A stretch of 21,987 bases of DNA from DASXTB01 sp036505615 (GCA_036505615.1 DASXTB010000199.1:1-21987); one strand, 5' to 3'. Shown: positions 7,494-17,312, counted from the first letter of the stretch. Made by a program: numbers and translations. Notes: generated by a model not told the origin, from the letters alone.

Positions 7494-7711
7494 TCTCGCT
7501 GGCCAAGATCGCGGAACAAACCTTCCTGGGTAATTACCTCGCCACGGTTAGCCTCCGCGATGGCCTTCAAAAGAGCTTGCTCTTCAGCCCCGGCCAGGCG
7601 GAACGTCTCGTCCCCCTCAGCGAACAGAATTGTGACTTTTGTGCCTTCAGCTAGAGGGGGGCCTTCAACGACGATTTTCCCGGCCTCAACCTTGCCCGTT
7701 GTTATTCTCAT
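7490..7711 (-). CDS. Putative antitoxin of the ParE-type module
   Basis: Encodes 73 aa from the ATG at 7711; an in-frame ATG at 7765 would add 18 hydrophobic residues and is unlikely. The N-terminal half is a small beta domain (RITTGKVEAGKIVVEGPPL, then TKVTILFAEGDETF), and the C-terminal half is helical and acidic (EEQALLKAIAEANRGEVITQEGLFRDL), suited to wrap the toxin. The 4-bp overlap with the toxin gene and the antitoxin-first order support the role. No Shine-Dalgarno site; a -10 box TAAAAT lies 7 nt upstream. I do not recognise a named antitoxin family with confidence. Confidence 0.78.
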   Translation of the reverse strand: MRITTGKVEAGKIVVEGPPLAEGTKVTILFAEGDETFRLAGAEEQALLKAIAEANRGEVITQEGLFRDLGQRD

Positions 7712-7718
7712 GAAGACG

Positions 7719-7724
7719 ATTTTA
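7719..7724 (-). promoter_or_regulatory. Possible -10 box of the toxin-antitoxin operon
   Basis: Read on the minus strand, TAAAAT ends 7 nt before the antitoxin ATG, with TTGTGC about 19 nt further up as a weak -35. Transcription would start at or next to the ATG, giving a leaderless message. Confidence 0.35.
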
Positions 7725-7761
7725 CCCAACTCCAAGCCGTAGAGCACAAGAATCCCGATTA

Positions 7762-8493
7762 TCATGACTCACTTTGGAGGGGCTGGAATGGAGTGCGGTG
7801 CAGGTTGTGCCGATTCCAGAACTTGCGAACAGTCTCAACATCATCAACCCAGATGCCGCAGCAATCATTTAAGATGTCAGAAATTTCTCGAATCGTAAGC
7901 CTTTCAACCGAAAGGCCTGAGATGATCATCAGGAAGTGAAAGAGCTTCAGTGTTGGAGAGGAAAGCTTTCGGGGATCAAAAAGTAAACCCTTGGATAATT
8001 TCTTGAAAAATTTTGTGTCCGCTGCCAGTTGCGCGCGGCTGATGAATTGTCGAGCGAAATCTGTTGCCAAAAACTTTTGTCCACTTTTACGAAGTCCAAA
8101 AAAGCTTTTTCATCTCCTTTCTTAATCTTTTCAAGCAAGATTATGGGATGAACAAGATTATTTAAAATGAACAATTGCTCGTATTTGAGAATCCACAGGT
8201 AACCGACATCAATCTTTTCCTTAAATTCCAACGGAGGGCGGCCTTCAAGCACTGCCTTCATTCCGCTGGAAAGGACTTTTCTGAAAGTCTCAACATCCTT
8301 AGGCTCACGGTTTAAGTTGATAAAGACTCAGCCAATACAAATTCTCCGGCCGTAGAATTTCCAGGATTTGAGGCGGCACTGGCTCTCTAAGCTTTTCCAG
8401 GTCCTTTGAAAATTCAGCGCTTCGTTTCCGAAGATATTCGCACGAATTTGGAAGTAGTCTTGATTCCCAAGGCTTCTCGGTAGATCTCTTCAT
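7762..8493 (-). pseudogene. Frameshifted gene of unknown function
   Basis: Three adjoining minus-strand frames read as one protein of about 243 aa if two shifts are mended. Piece 1 (8305-8493) runs from MKRSTEKPWES to ENLYWLS; piece 2 takes over near 8325 as VFINLNREPKDVETF; piece 3 takes over near 8068 as ATDFARQFISRAQLAADTKFF, at an A5 run on the plus strand (T5 in the message). No piece has its own ribosome site except the first. The predicted protein is helical, Lys- and Leu-rich, soluble; I recognise no family. It is strongly AT-rich, like the rest of the island cargo. Loss of function is likely, but sequencing error at the homopolymer, or slippage there, cannot be excluded. Confidence 0.65.
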
Positions 8494-8734
8494 TAGGGCT
8501 GCCTCGCCTATCGGAGTTTGTGTTCTACGTTAACTTAACATTACGGCCTATTTCCACACCTCAAAAGGTCTAGCTTTTCGCAGACCAATTTTCTATGGTC
8601 TCGCCGTTAAGCGTGGCCCACGCGCGAGATCATTAGGGACCTTCTGAGGCTTCAGGTGGTCAGCCGATCCGGAAAGCGTGCCCGGATGAGGTTTCTGGAA
8701 TATTGAACTACAGTCGTAATTGTTCCAGATGCGC

Positions 8735-8740
8735 TATGAT
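8735..8740 (+). promoter_or_regulatory. Possible -10 box of the STAND NTPase operon
   Basis: TATGAT lies 8 nt before the ATG at 8749; no good -35 stands at 17 bp (TTGAAC at 8703 is too far). There is no Shine-Dalgarno site, so a leaderless or near-leaderless transcript is possible. The 255-bp gap 8494-8748 separates this gene from the broken gene on the other strand and should hold both promoters; nothing else is visible in it. Confidence 0.35.
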
Positions 8741-8748
8741 TCGCTTCT

Positions 8749-11700
8749 ATGACTTCGGTTTTTAGGTCATTGATAGAGGCAACACTTCAGGGAATGGAAG
8801 GCGGCCGGTTTCAGGATTTTTGCCTGGAATTCCTTCCCCTATTTAGTGAACGTTTTATTGGATTATCCAGAGTCGGCCACACAGCTGATGGGAAAACGCG
8901 GAGTGGAGTTCCGGACCTGATTAAAACTGACGCGACGGGCGCTCAGACAGCCGTTCAGTGCGGAACGCAAGAAGATTATTGGAAGCCCGGTCCGGACTAC
9001 AATAAATGGAAGCCTCTAGATGATGCCAAAGAGTGTCTCCGGAAGCTAGCTTTTCCTATCGAGGTTGTCCTGATTTCAAATCGAGAAATACCTCCCAGCT
9101 ACTCTAGTTGCAAGGCTGAATTGATCACACACATTTCGGCAGACAGCTCTACGGTGATTACTCCTATATCACTGGAGGAGATAAGCCAATTTTTATCAGC
9201 ATCTGTGTACGAACCCTCAACCCGAAGACTGATCCAAGCGTATTTTCCGGAAGTTTTCGACGCACTGTCGGCAGAAGAACAGGCGCAAAAATTCCGACTC
9301 GCAAATGATGTCGCGAAGGAGAGAGACGTACATGCTTCTTCGCTAATGCGGTTTGTGGACGATGCTTTTCGAATTACGACTGACCCAGGCAAGGCGAGAT
9401 CATATGTTGTTGAAAGAATTGACGAGCTACTTTCGAGTTATCGGCTCGATCCCGTTCCGAGCTTTTCAGGGATTCACCGTGAATCCGTGGATAAGCTTCC
9501 TCTACGAGAGCCACTTGGACAAGTCTTTGTCCTCACCGGTGTTCCAAAAATTGGCAAAACTTCTTTGCTTCGCCAGCTCTGCGGACACTGGAATGGACGT
9601 GATATTCATTGGTACCAGTGCCCGGTAGGGATTAACGTCGCCGATGAGTGTGCGCACACAATCTCTGTGGACCTCATTCGTAGTGTGCTGCCTTGGGAAA
9701 ATCCTGAAGCAATCGTGAGATCTAATGAGAGACTTAATTTAGCCGTTAAACGCGCCCAGCCTCCATCGAATCCGACAATATTTGTAATCGATGACACCCA
9801 GAACCTCGGAGACGGCGGGCTTCGCCAGATTTCGAACCTCCTGGGCATTCTGAAAAGATTGTCTATATTTCATAGAATCGGCTTTGTTTTCTGTAGCTCA
9901 AGGAACCTTTTACCCCTTCTCCAAGTGGTTGATGTTTACCTCTCTCCTCCGTTCTGGACAGCTTCTGAATTAGGAACCTTACTCAGAAGTTCAGAGATCC
10001 CATTCGACATAGTGCATGAGCTACAGTACCTGGAAGTTCTTGCGACTTTTTCTGGCGGTCATCCACTGCTGGCTAGAGGATTGGCGCGAAGATCTCCAAC
10101 GATTCCGGATCTTATTGCGAGCGAGGTGGAGTCCGCCCCGGCACTGGCCGATGAAGATCTGTCTGACGAAGTACGGGCCCTTTTGTATGAGGAGATTTTG
10201 ACCAACCCAGATTCCCAGAATTTGGTTCAACGATTGTCAGTCTTGGCGGGTGGTACAAGTAGTGACGTTGTTGAAGCACTTCGGACGGAGGTGCAACCGC
10301 AGATAGCGACGACTGCCTCGCTGATTATCGAGCAAGTCGGTGGTTCGGTAATCGAAGGTGATTCTGCAAACGGCTACACCGTGGCCTTCGTATTTCGCAA
10401 GATTGCCGAGCAAAGGATCTCTCAAGAGGAGCGCCAGGCGGTCTACCGAACCGCCGCGCGAACGCTCCTAAGACCAAAGGGAAGAATCTTAGATGCAGAG
10501 AGAACAGTCTGGGGGATATTTTACTCCTTTTGTTTGGGAGATTTTGATCAAGTGTTCTTTTGGGCAACTAATCTTTTATTAGCTGCGGATCGCCAAAGTT
10601 GGCCGGAACCCATTCTTTCTGCCCTGCTGTTAAAATTGCACTTTTTGATGTTGATTCCGCCCCTCGGCAAATTCGATCTCCAGGTTGGGCATGCTCTGAC
10701 GATGTGCGGGTTTGCGGCGGCCCACTCACGTCTCAAGCGTTATGAAGATGCTGCAAACGCACTTGAAAACTTGAGATTAGACGCTACGGCACCTGAGAGC
10801 GATTCGAAACTTGCTCAATTGATGGCTGAGCTTCGTTTCTGCGTAATCACCTATCGAGCAGTACTCTCTGCGGCCGCGCGAACGGGGCACCCTCTTCAAG
10901 AGATCTCTAGGCTTAGCACTTCCGATCTGGCTTCCGTTTCAGTTAAAGATCGCGTGGTGCTTCTTGAAGTTCTTCCAGAGCTAGTCGGCAAATTTCCATT
11001 GGCTGATCTCTCTCCCGAGTTGATCCGGGAATTAGTCAACGAAGTTGAAGCTGTCGACGATCAAAAATCTCAGCTGTTATTTCGATTGGCGCAAAGCATA
11101 GGGGCTCGGGCCAAGGATGAACATGCCGATTCAGATTCCTTACGAAAATTCTTCACCACCAGTCCTTTCGGCGAGATGTTATGGCAGGTTGCGACCGCCA
11201 CATTCTTTATCGAGTCAGGAGAAGGCCAACGGGGCTTGGAAGGCGCGAATCGGGCTATCGAAAATGCTCGGGAGATTGGGTCAACCAGTGGTGGTCTATG
11301 GGCGTATTTACATCAGCTGAAAGGGGATGCTGCTTACCACGAGCAGGCAGCTCCCGCTTTGGATAGCTACAGAGAGAGTCTGCAAGGCCTCGAAGAGGGT
11401 TCTTTTGGGCACGCGTGGTCAGGTTGGCGGATTGGCCTCCTATCTAGCGACGAGCAAGTACTAGCTACAGCTGCCGAGGGGTTTCGGGCTCTTGGCCACA
11501 CAGAGTACTGGGGTCGAGCGTGGGGAGCTCGCGCGGCTGAATTAATCAAGAGTGGAAAAGAGAGAGAAGGCCTCGACTGCTTTCTGGACTTACTGGACTC
11601 CTACTTTCTTCGAAAAGATGAAGCGGTTGGACCTGCAGTCACGATAGCGCAAGCTCATTTGACGCGCTTAAGGCATTCGCTTGAAGGCAGCCCTATCCCG

Positions 11701-12690
11701 GAATCAGATCCTGCGTTCCCCGAGATAGCAGGCAGTCCGTACGAGTTGATTCCCAGCGGAGCTAGGCCCAGGGTTGGTCCGGTAACGGCATTTTACAACA
11801 CCGCGCTAACTTATGAGCTTCTAGGAGACAAAACAAAAGCTCAAGACTGTCTAATCAAAGCCCTGAATTCAGACGCTGCCAACGAAACAGATAGGGGAGT
11901 ACTTCCGTTGGCAATAAAAATGCGACTTGCTGCGCTGTCCGACTCAGATGCAGATCGCGGCGAGATAGCACGTTGCATTGATTTGATTCTGGCCTGTCAG
12001 TCATTAGATTCTCAAACATCACCCGCTTTCCTGGCATTTTGTCTTTTCCACGACGTGGATGAGGCTTTTAACAGCGGCGGACAGATAGAGAAGCTGGAAA
12101 ATATTGTCGATCTCCTCGGAAATGCTCTGCTTAACAATAAAGCTAACGAAGAATTCTGGAAGAGCGAGATCACGCTGCGAAGAGCAAAACTCGAATTCCG
12201 TAAAGGTGAGATGACTGACGCGGTTCGACTCTATCGAGAGGCTTTACAAAGAGGACGACTTGCTAAGAATGGAAGGGTGCTGCTACAGGCAGCTCACGCG
12301 TTAGGCTTTGAGCTGGTAAATTTTTCAGGTTCTTTGAAAGAACTGGCTAAACAGCAATTCGCCTTTTTGGAGGGCGCTGAGGTCGAGAGGGACTACTCTG
12401 CCTTGAACGCTTTCGGTCAGAACCTTTTTCACTGCTGGCGGAAGCTCGAGTACAAGAAGCTGAATGTTTCCGACCTTGATACGAAGAAATACTTGATGGA
12501 ATCAGCCAAGGCCATGGACTCGGCAGGCATTTCGCCTGGAGAGGCTGGTGCGGTGATGATTTTATTACTTGGACAGCTATTCAATCATTCTGGGCCAACT
12601 CTAGATTCAGCTAAATTGCAGTTGACCCTTGATCGTGAGATTTTGCCGGAAAACGTATCCAAATTACTAAAGTCAGACATGTCTGCTTGA
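8749..12690 (+). CDS. STAND-type NTPase with N-terminal PD-(D/E)XK-like domain and TPR-like C-terminus
   Basis: Encodes 1313 aa. Residues 1-155 look like a restriction-endonuclease fold: an N-terminal helix (FQDFCLEFLPLF), SGVPDLIK with Asp56, a strand AVQCGTQ (Gln70), a helix, then IEVVLISNREI; the lysine of the usual [E/Q]xK is Gly72, so cutting activity is doubtful. Residues about 240-460 are a P-loop NTPase: Walker A GVPKIGKTS (264-272), Walker B IFVIDDTQN (Asp348/349), sensor CSSRN (382-386) and SGGHPLLARGL (435-445), the GxP-like signature of STAND ATPases. The rest is helical repeat, with TPR-like units near 1015-1043 and 1142-1185. This effector-NTPase-sensor order matches Avs-type antiphage proteins, which assemble after binding a phage protein. 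No signal or membrane segment: cytoplasmic. It forms an operon with the next gene. Confidence 0.85.
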   Translation: MTSVFRSLIEATLQGMEGGRFQDFCLEFLPLFSERFIGLSRVGHTADGKTRSGVPDLIKTDATGAQTAVQCGTQEDYWKPGPDYNKWKPLDDAKECLRKLAFPIEVVLISNREIPPSYSSCKAELITHISADSSTVITPISLEEISQFLSASVYEPSTRRLIQAYFPEVFDALSAEEQAQKFRLANDVAKERDVHASSLMRFVDDAFRITTDPGKARSYVVERIDELLSSYRLDPVPSFSGIHRESVDKLPLREPLGQVFVLTGVPKIGKTSLLRQLCGHWNGRDIHWYQCPVGINVADECAHTISVDLIRSVLPWENPEAIVRSNERLNLAVKRAQPPSNPTIFVIDDTQNLGDGGLRQISNLLGILKRLSIFHRIGFVFCSSRNLLPLLQVVDVYLSPPFWTASELGTLLRSSEIPFDIVHELQYLEVLATFSGGHPLLARGLARRSPTIPDLIASEVESAPALADEDLSDEVRALLYEEILTNPDSQNLVQRLSVLAGGTSSDVVEALRTEVQPQIATTASLIIEQVGGSVIEGDSANGYTVAFVFRKIAEQRISQEERQAVYRTAARTLLRPKGRILDAERTVWGIFYSFCLGDFDQVFFWATNLLLAADRQSWPEPILSALLLKLHFLMLIPPLGKFDLQVGHALTMCGFAAAHSRLKRYEDAANALENLRLDATAPESDSKLAQLMAELRFCVITYRAVLSAAARTGHPLQEISRLSTSDLASVSVKDRVVLLEVLPELVGKFPLADLSPELIRELVNEVEAVDDQKSQLLFRLAQSIGARAKDEHADSDSLRKFFTTSPFGEMLWQVATATFFIESGEGQRGLEGANRAIENAREIGSTSGGLWAYLHQLKGDAAYHEQAAPALDSYRESLQGLEEGSFGHAWSGWRIGLLSSDEQVLATAAEGFRALGHTEYWGRAWGARAAELIKSGKEREGLDCFLDLLDSYFLRKDEAVGPAVTIAQAHLTRLRHSLEGSPIPESDPAFPEIAGSPYELIPSGARPRVGPVTAFYNTALTYELLGDKTKAQDCLIKALNSDAANETDRGVLPLAIKMRLAALSDSDADRGEIARCIDLILACQSLDSQTSPAFLAFCLFHDVDEAFNSGGQIEKLENIVDLLGNALLNNKANEEFWKSEITLRRAKLEFRKGEMTDAVRLYREALQRGRLAKNGRVLLQAAHALGFELVNFSGSLKELAKQQFAFLEGAEVERDYSALNAFGQNLFHCWRKLEYKKLNVSDLDTKKYLMESAKAMDSAGISPGEAGAVMILLLGQLFNHSGPTLDSAKLQLTLDREILPENVSKLLKSDMSA

Positions 12691-12749
12691 CGAATTCGAC
12701 ATCAGCAGGCAACCTCTTGAACGCGTTTTCAACTAGGGGTGAATTCTGC

Positions 12750-15700
12750 ATGGCCACGCGAGGCGGTTCAGCAGCGATTAACGGCTTCCTCTACCAGATT
12801 ATTGGAAGTTTACATTGGGCGGCCTACATCGCCTTGAAATCGCGTCTTGAAGGGGGTGAGCTTGTTGAAGCTCAACTCATACTTGAGCCGCACAAGGGCG
12901 GTGACATTCAAGTTCAAGGCCATCGACGGCGAATTGTGGAGCAATGGAAGACCGGCGGACCTACTTGGTCGGTGCGCCAAGTCATAGATGAAGTGGTACC
13001 AAACCTGTACCTTGCGGTGTTGGATGACGACCTAGAGGCCGAGTGCGAATACGTTTTTGTGACGGAGGGAAGGAAGGGCAATTGGCGGAATGTCGACGAG
13101 TTCCTCCAAAAAATGACAGCTCTGCCAATTCCGCCCGATCCGCTGGGACTCCTCGACGCCACAAGACGGATTGCTTTTTTTGCAAATGCCAAACATACCG
13201 AGAGGGAGTTCTTCCTGACCGTAGCTGACAGAGTCCGCCATAGTCAACAAGCCAACAGTAAGTCTGATCAATTATTGTTTCGCAAGCTTTGGCATCTGTT
13301 GGGACGCTTTAGAATCAAACAGGCCCTCAGTGCCAAGCGCCTTGAAAGAGAAATAGATCAGTTCCTTCTTGCGATTGTCGACTTTCGGGAGGACGTTGTA
13401 GCAAAGCGCCGCGAACTTGTCGGCTACTTGTTTGAAATGGCGGCACAAGGAGAGGCACGGCTTGATACTAAAGACATTTTCAAACGTGCTGGTCTCACTG
13501 CGACGTCCCTGATCGATTGGGTCAATTTGAAACAAAATCTCATCGAACGGCTGAATAGGATTCTCGCCCGTGAAGGATACTCAGCGTCCGCTGATGTTCG
13601 TCAACCACGTGATTGGTCTCCGCGATCTCCCGTTCTGATGCTTTCAGGAGAAAGCGGACAGGGCAAGACATGGGGATTGGCTCGCTTTGCCTCAGATGCT
13701 GCTGCCCGCGGTGATGTTGTGCTTTGGATAAAGGCAACTGGTGATGCGGACAAGGATCTACAGAAGGCGGCCAACATAATCTGGCAAGACATCTTAAACC
13801 GTGATCAGCCATTGGCGATTGATCGTATTCGCAACCGGCTTAAGGCCATTTTGCCTGGCCTCCCAGAATGCTGGCTGATTTTATGCATCGATGACGTGCA
13901 GTCGGTTAGGGAAGCAAACCAACTACTCGATACCGATTGGACAACTTGGGGAATTGAACTTGCTGTGACGGTGCCTCCCAACATTGCTAAAGCCGCACAG
14001 ATTCGCGCACGCGATTGTCTTAATGTCATTCAGATATCAGATTTCACAACAAACGAACTCAGGATTCTGCTGAAACGTCACGGATTCGAATGGGGCGATG
14101 TTCCCTCAGACTTACGAGGCTTATTAAAGCGGCCTCTTACGGCTAAACTCTTTACTAAAATTTCATCCCCAGGTTCTGGCTACTTGCCAACCAACGAGTA
14201 CTCTCTCTTAGAGCTTTTTTGGGACCGTATCCAAAATGCGCGCGACCAAGCAGATTTCCCTCTCGAATCTACCCGAATGAGGAGCCTGACAAACGAGGTG
14301 CTGAAAGCAGATACGGCATACCCTTGGACGGCTGATGTCCTCCGAAGTCTCAACTTTGACGATCAGACTTGTAGGAGACTGGAGATAATTGGTTGGCTTA
14401 GGAGTTTACCCGACGGAAGATTTGAAATCCCGCATGACCGCCTCCTGAATTGGGCGGCGGCAGAGTGTCTCGTCGAACAGCGCCAGCCGAGACGAATCAA
14501 CAGCGTCGAACTTGGGGCGCGACTTGTTGAGTGTTCAAGACCACTCAGTACATTTGCTGGCAAATCACTTGGATATGTTCCGATGGATGTTCTGTGGCTT
14601 GCTTCTGATTCGCATCGTGGATTACGTAATGAAGTTCCAGAGCTGATTCTGGCGCTCGAAAATGACCAAGCCTACGGCGCTTATCCCCAACAATTATTTG
14701 AACACTTGTTGCCGACCTTGGGGGACCGATTTATCCCATCGGCTTCTCGGATCATTGAACTTACATCAACAAGAGAATTCAACCCTTACCCTGAACTTGT
14801 AGCTACGTCGCTACTGAATATGGTAGGCGCGTCTGACGCTGTTCAGGAATTATCGTTGAATTTGCTTCATAACGAGTTGCCAGCGGCTCAGAGCACAGCA
14901 CTAAGGCTACTTGCGGCTCGACCGTCGGCCCTGGCCCTCAACAGGCTTTGGCACATCCATAAACAAAACTCCAGGGCGCTCGCGGGTCAAGAAGAACGGA
15001 ACCGTTATCGATCCTACGAATTGAGTTTCACCGCGCTTCGCATGTGTATCCAGAGAGATCCAGCATGGTTGTCGGAGAGAATCCAGAAAGTGTCAATCGA
15101 TGAGCCCTCGTGGGAACTTGCGTATCAGTTGGCAGATCTTGATCATCCCAAGGCTGAAGTGATCTGGAGGGAAAACAAGGCGTTACTATTCGCCGCGGTC
15201 CCGCACCACAAGCCTCGAGCGCTAATCAGGTGCATTAGAACCTTCAAGGATGTCGGAGAGTTGAGACGATTGGAAGAGTGGGCGCAAGAGTCGGAGGATT
15301 GGGCCAATATGTATGCCTTTGCCGCGCTGGCTCTTCTTGACCCAGATCGAGCTTTAGCTCTGCTGGACGCGCCTGACCACCATATGTACATGAGTAGAAA
15401 CTGGTGGTTGCCTGAACTCCTTCTACGGCGACATAACGCAACATGGACAAAAGTACGAAGCTTGCTGTGCGACCCGGCCGTCGATAGCCACTGGGTTACG
15501 CTAATGTTGCAGGATCATGCAAATGATGTTGATCCTGAGACTCTCGATTTGCTGATTGATGATCTCAATGGTCAGTTAGCGCGAGGAGTGGACAAGTCTA
15601 AACCCGGCGCACCATACCACCTGGCGGAACTTCTCGCTAAGATGTATCGCCCCGACCTTCTAGATCGTTTTGAAAGTAGGGCCGGATCCGAGGTGGAGAT

Positions 15701-17312
15701 ACGGTTATGCGACCTTGCTCGCTCGTCTATTACGGATGAAGAGACGCCTGGAATTGACTTCTCCCACAATGGCAGATTAATTCTCTTAAAGATTGGCGGC
15801 AGGGGGATTACGAGTTTGATAAACGCAGGCCTGGCTACGGCCGACTGTCGAGCCAGGCGATTTTTCCTGAAACAATGTCTCTACAGGCCGGATGAGAACA
15901 CACTGCAGTACCTAAACATGATCCTGATGCAACAAGTCGAGAATGCTGACAGTTTGGAACTGGAACTGGCTGCTTACGCTCTGACCCACCTTCGCCACGA
16001 CGAGACGGTGATCGATGCAATCTTGGGCGGAGCCATTTGGCCCTCGGATCGATTGCTGAAATTGCGCCAAGAAAGGGCACCGGTGTCAGTCAGCGATATG
16101 ACAGCTGTGACATCGAACTTGGATGACACTGACGAAACCGTTCGAACTCGCGCAGTGCTGGTTATCGCATTTTCGGGAAACAAGGAGTTCCTGCCGAAAG
16201 TACGGCAAATGCTGGCTCAGGTCACGCCCGGAAACCAATTGGCGTTGGCCCTCTACCTTACATTGCGCGCACTAGGAGACACGAACTCGGAAACCGTCGA
16301 GGTGCTTAGGCAGCATCTTGATAGCGGCGGAAACCGAGAAATGATCATCAATCTTCTTCTTGGTATTAATACTGAACGGGCACTGGTGGAAATCATGTCT
16401 TATCTTTCGGAGATTCCTGACGGTCAGTTCGGCAAGTGGGAACTAAAAGTCACAGCACATATGGCTTTACTGCAGTTGCAACGTGCCGCGGCGATTTCGA
16501 TGCTACAGGCTCGGCTAAAGGAAGTACCGAAACAAGATTGGCCGATTGAATGTATTGAGCTACTGGGTGAATTGAACGATGACGATCTGGCGGAGGCGTT
16601 GTGGGATGAGGCTTTTAAACCCCTCGAATCAGGCATAGTTGACGGAAGATTCGAGGCTGCCGTGATTGCTTTGTCAGCGCTCGACCCGAACAGCGCGTTC
16701 CAGGCGGTGCAGCAAGTCTTCATGAATGCGAAGTATGGTCGAGAATCACTTCCGTCATTGATAATGAAGTTGGATCCGTCTCGGGCAGTTCCGGTCTTGT
16801 GTCAGCGCGCAATCGAGGAGAGCAAAACAATAGTTCGTTGGGCGATCGGTAGAGCTCTGCGGCGATCCTCGGAGAAGGCTCTAGCTCGCGATCACATTCG
16901 AAAGCTCCTGACAAGTCAGGAACAGATAGCTCGATCCGTTGGTGCAGAACTAGCGGGGTGGCTGGATGATGAACTCGATGACCTATTGGTGAAGAAGGCC
17001 CACGAAGATCTCCATGAGGAGGTCAGAAAAAATGCGGCAAGTGCGCTTCGAGCACGGCGCAATCGCTCTGACGTTCTCGAGTTGATGAAGCGCTTTCACT
17101 CCGCTAATGAACCTCAACGTTGGAGGTTGCTTGAAGCGATATTGCAATTGGCTGATCCAATATTGCTGCGTTCAGTAGACGATCCAATATGGATCGCACA
17201 GATCCTAAGAGATTCAAGCTGGGCCTTCGCCCACTATGCTCATGATCGCATCGAAAACCGAATCGAAGAGATCAAAACGATAGCGGAAAAGATCGATCGG
17301 GATAGGGTCTGA
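12750..17312 (+). CDS. STAND-type NTPase with N-terminal DUF4297/Cap4-like nuclease and HEAT-like C-terminus
   Basis: Encodes 1520 aa from the ATG at 12750, preferred for its AGGGGTG site and because the nuclease domain starts there; a TTG at 12687, overlapping the previous stop, would add 21 residues. Residues 1-135 match the DUF4297/Cap4 kind of PD-(D/E)XK nuclease: GFLYQ (12-16), GGDIQV with Asp52, and VEQWKT with Gln65 and Lys67, an intact D...QxK site. Residues about 265-500 are the NTPase: Walker A GESGQGKT (300-307), Walker B LILCIDDVQ (Asp381/382), and LLKRPLTAKLF near 457 in the GxP position. Residues about 560-1520 are helical, becoming HEAT-like near 1118-1160 and 1413-1450. The likely role is a phage-triggered, DNA-cutting sensor; no relative with this exact pairing comes to mind. 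It ends 134 bp from attR with no clear terminator. Confidence 0.86.
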   Translation: MATRGGSAAINGFLYQIIGSLHWAAYIALKSRLEGGELVEAQLILEPHKGGDIQVQGHRRRIVEQWKTGGPTWSVRQVIDEVVPNLYLAVLDDDLEAECEYVFVTEGRKGNWRNVDEFLQKMTALPIPPDPLGLLDATRRIAFFANAKHTEREFFLTVADRVRHSQQANSKSDQLLFRKLWHLLGRFRIKQALSAKRLEREIDQFLLAIVDFREDVVAKRRELVGYLFEMAAQGEARLDTKDIFKRAGLTATSLIDWVNLKQNLIERLNRILAREGYSASADVRQPRDWSPRSPVLMLSGESGQGKTWGLARFASDAAARGDVVLWIKATGDADKDLQKAANIIWQDILNRDQPLAIDRIRNRLKAILPGLPECWLILCIDDVQSVREANQLLDTDWTTWGIELAVTVPPNIAKAAQIRARDCLNVIQISDFTTNELRILLKRHGFEWGDVPSDLRGLLKRPLTAKLFTKISSPGSGYLPTNEYSLLELFWDRIQNARDQADFPLESTRMRSLTNEVLKADTAYPWTADVLRSLNFDDQTCRRLEIIGWLRSLPDGRFEIPHDRLLNWAAAECLVEQRQPRRINSVELGARLVECSRPLSTFAGKSLGYVPMDVLWLASDSHRGLRNEVPELILALENDQAYGAYPQQLFEHLLPTLGDRFIPSASRIIELTSTREFNPYPELVATSLLNMVGASDAVQELSLNLLHNELPAAQSTALRLLAARPSALALNRLWHIHKQNSRALAGQEERNRYRSYELSFTALRMCIQRDPAWLSERIQKVSIDEPSWELAYQLADLDHPKAEVIWRENKALLFAAVPHHKPRALIRCIRTFKDVGELRRLEEWAQESEDWANMYAFAALALLDPDRALALLDAPDHHMYMSRNWWLPELLLRRHNATWTKVRSLLCDPAVDSHWVTLMLQDHANDVDPETLDLLIDDLNGQLARGVDKSKPGAPYHLAELLAKMYRPDLLDRFESRAGSEVEIRLCDLARSSITDEETPGIDFSHNGRLILLKIGGRGITSLINAGLATADCRARRFFLKQCLYRPDENTLQYLNMILMQQVENADSLELELAAYALTHLRHDETVIDAILGGAIWPSDRLLKLRQERAPVSVSDMTAVTSNLDDTDETVRTRAVLVIAFSGNKEFLPKVRQMLAQVTPGNQLALALYLTLRALGDTNSETVEVLRQHLDSGGNREMIINLLLGINTERALVEIMSYLSEIPDGQFGKWELKVTAHMALLQLQRAAAISMLQARLKEVPKQDWPIECIELLGELNDDDLAEALWDEAFKPLESGIVDGRFEAAVIALSALDPNSAFQAVQQVFMNAKYGRESLPSLIMKLDPSRAVPVLCQRAIEESKTIVRWAIGRALRRSSEKALARDHIRKLLTSQEQIARSVGAELAGWLDDELDDLLVKKAHEDLHEEVRKNAASALRARRNRSDVLELMKRFHSANEPQRWRLLEAILQLADPILLRSVDDPIWIAQILRDSSWAFAHYAHDRIENRIEEIKTIAEKIDRDRV

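Noticed and set aside
12687..12749. TTG start for the second NTPase overlapping the first gene's stop
   Set aside because: Attractive as a 4-bp overlap, but the ATG at 12750 has a better ribosome site and the nuclease domain begins right after it; kept only as an alternative.
8749..17312. Type I/III restriction or toxin-immunity reading of the large genes
   Set aside because: No methylase, helicase or specificity domain, no secretion signal or membrane segment; the NTPase motifs are of STAND type.
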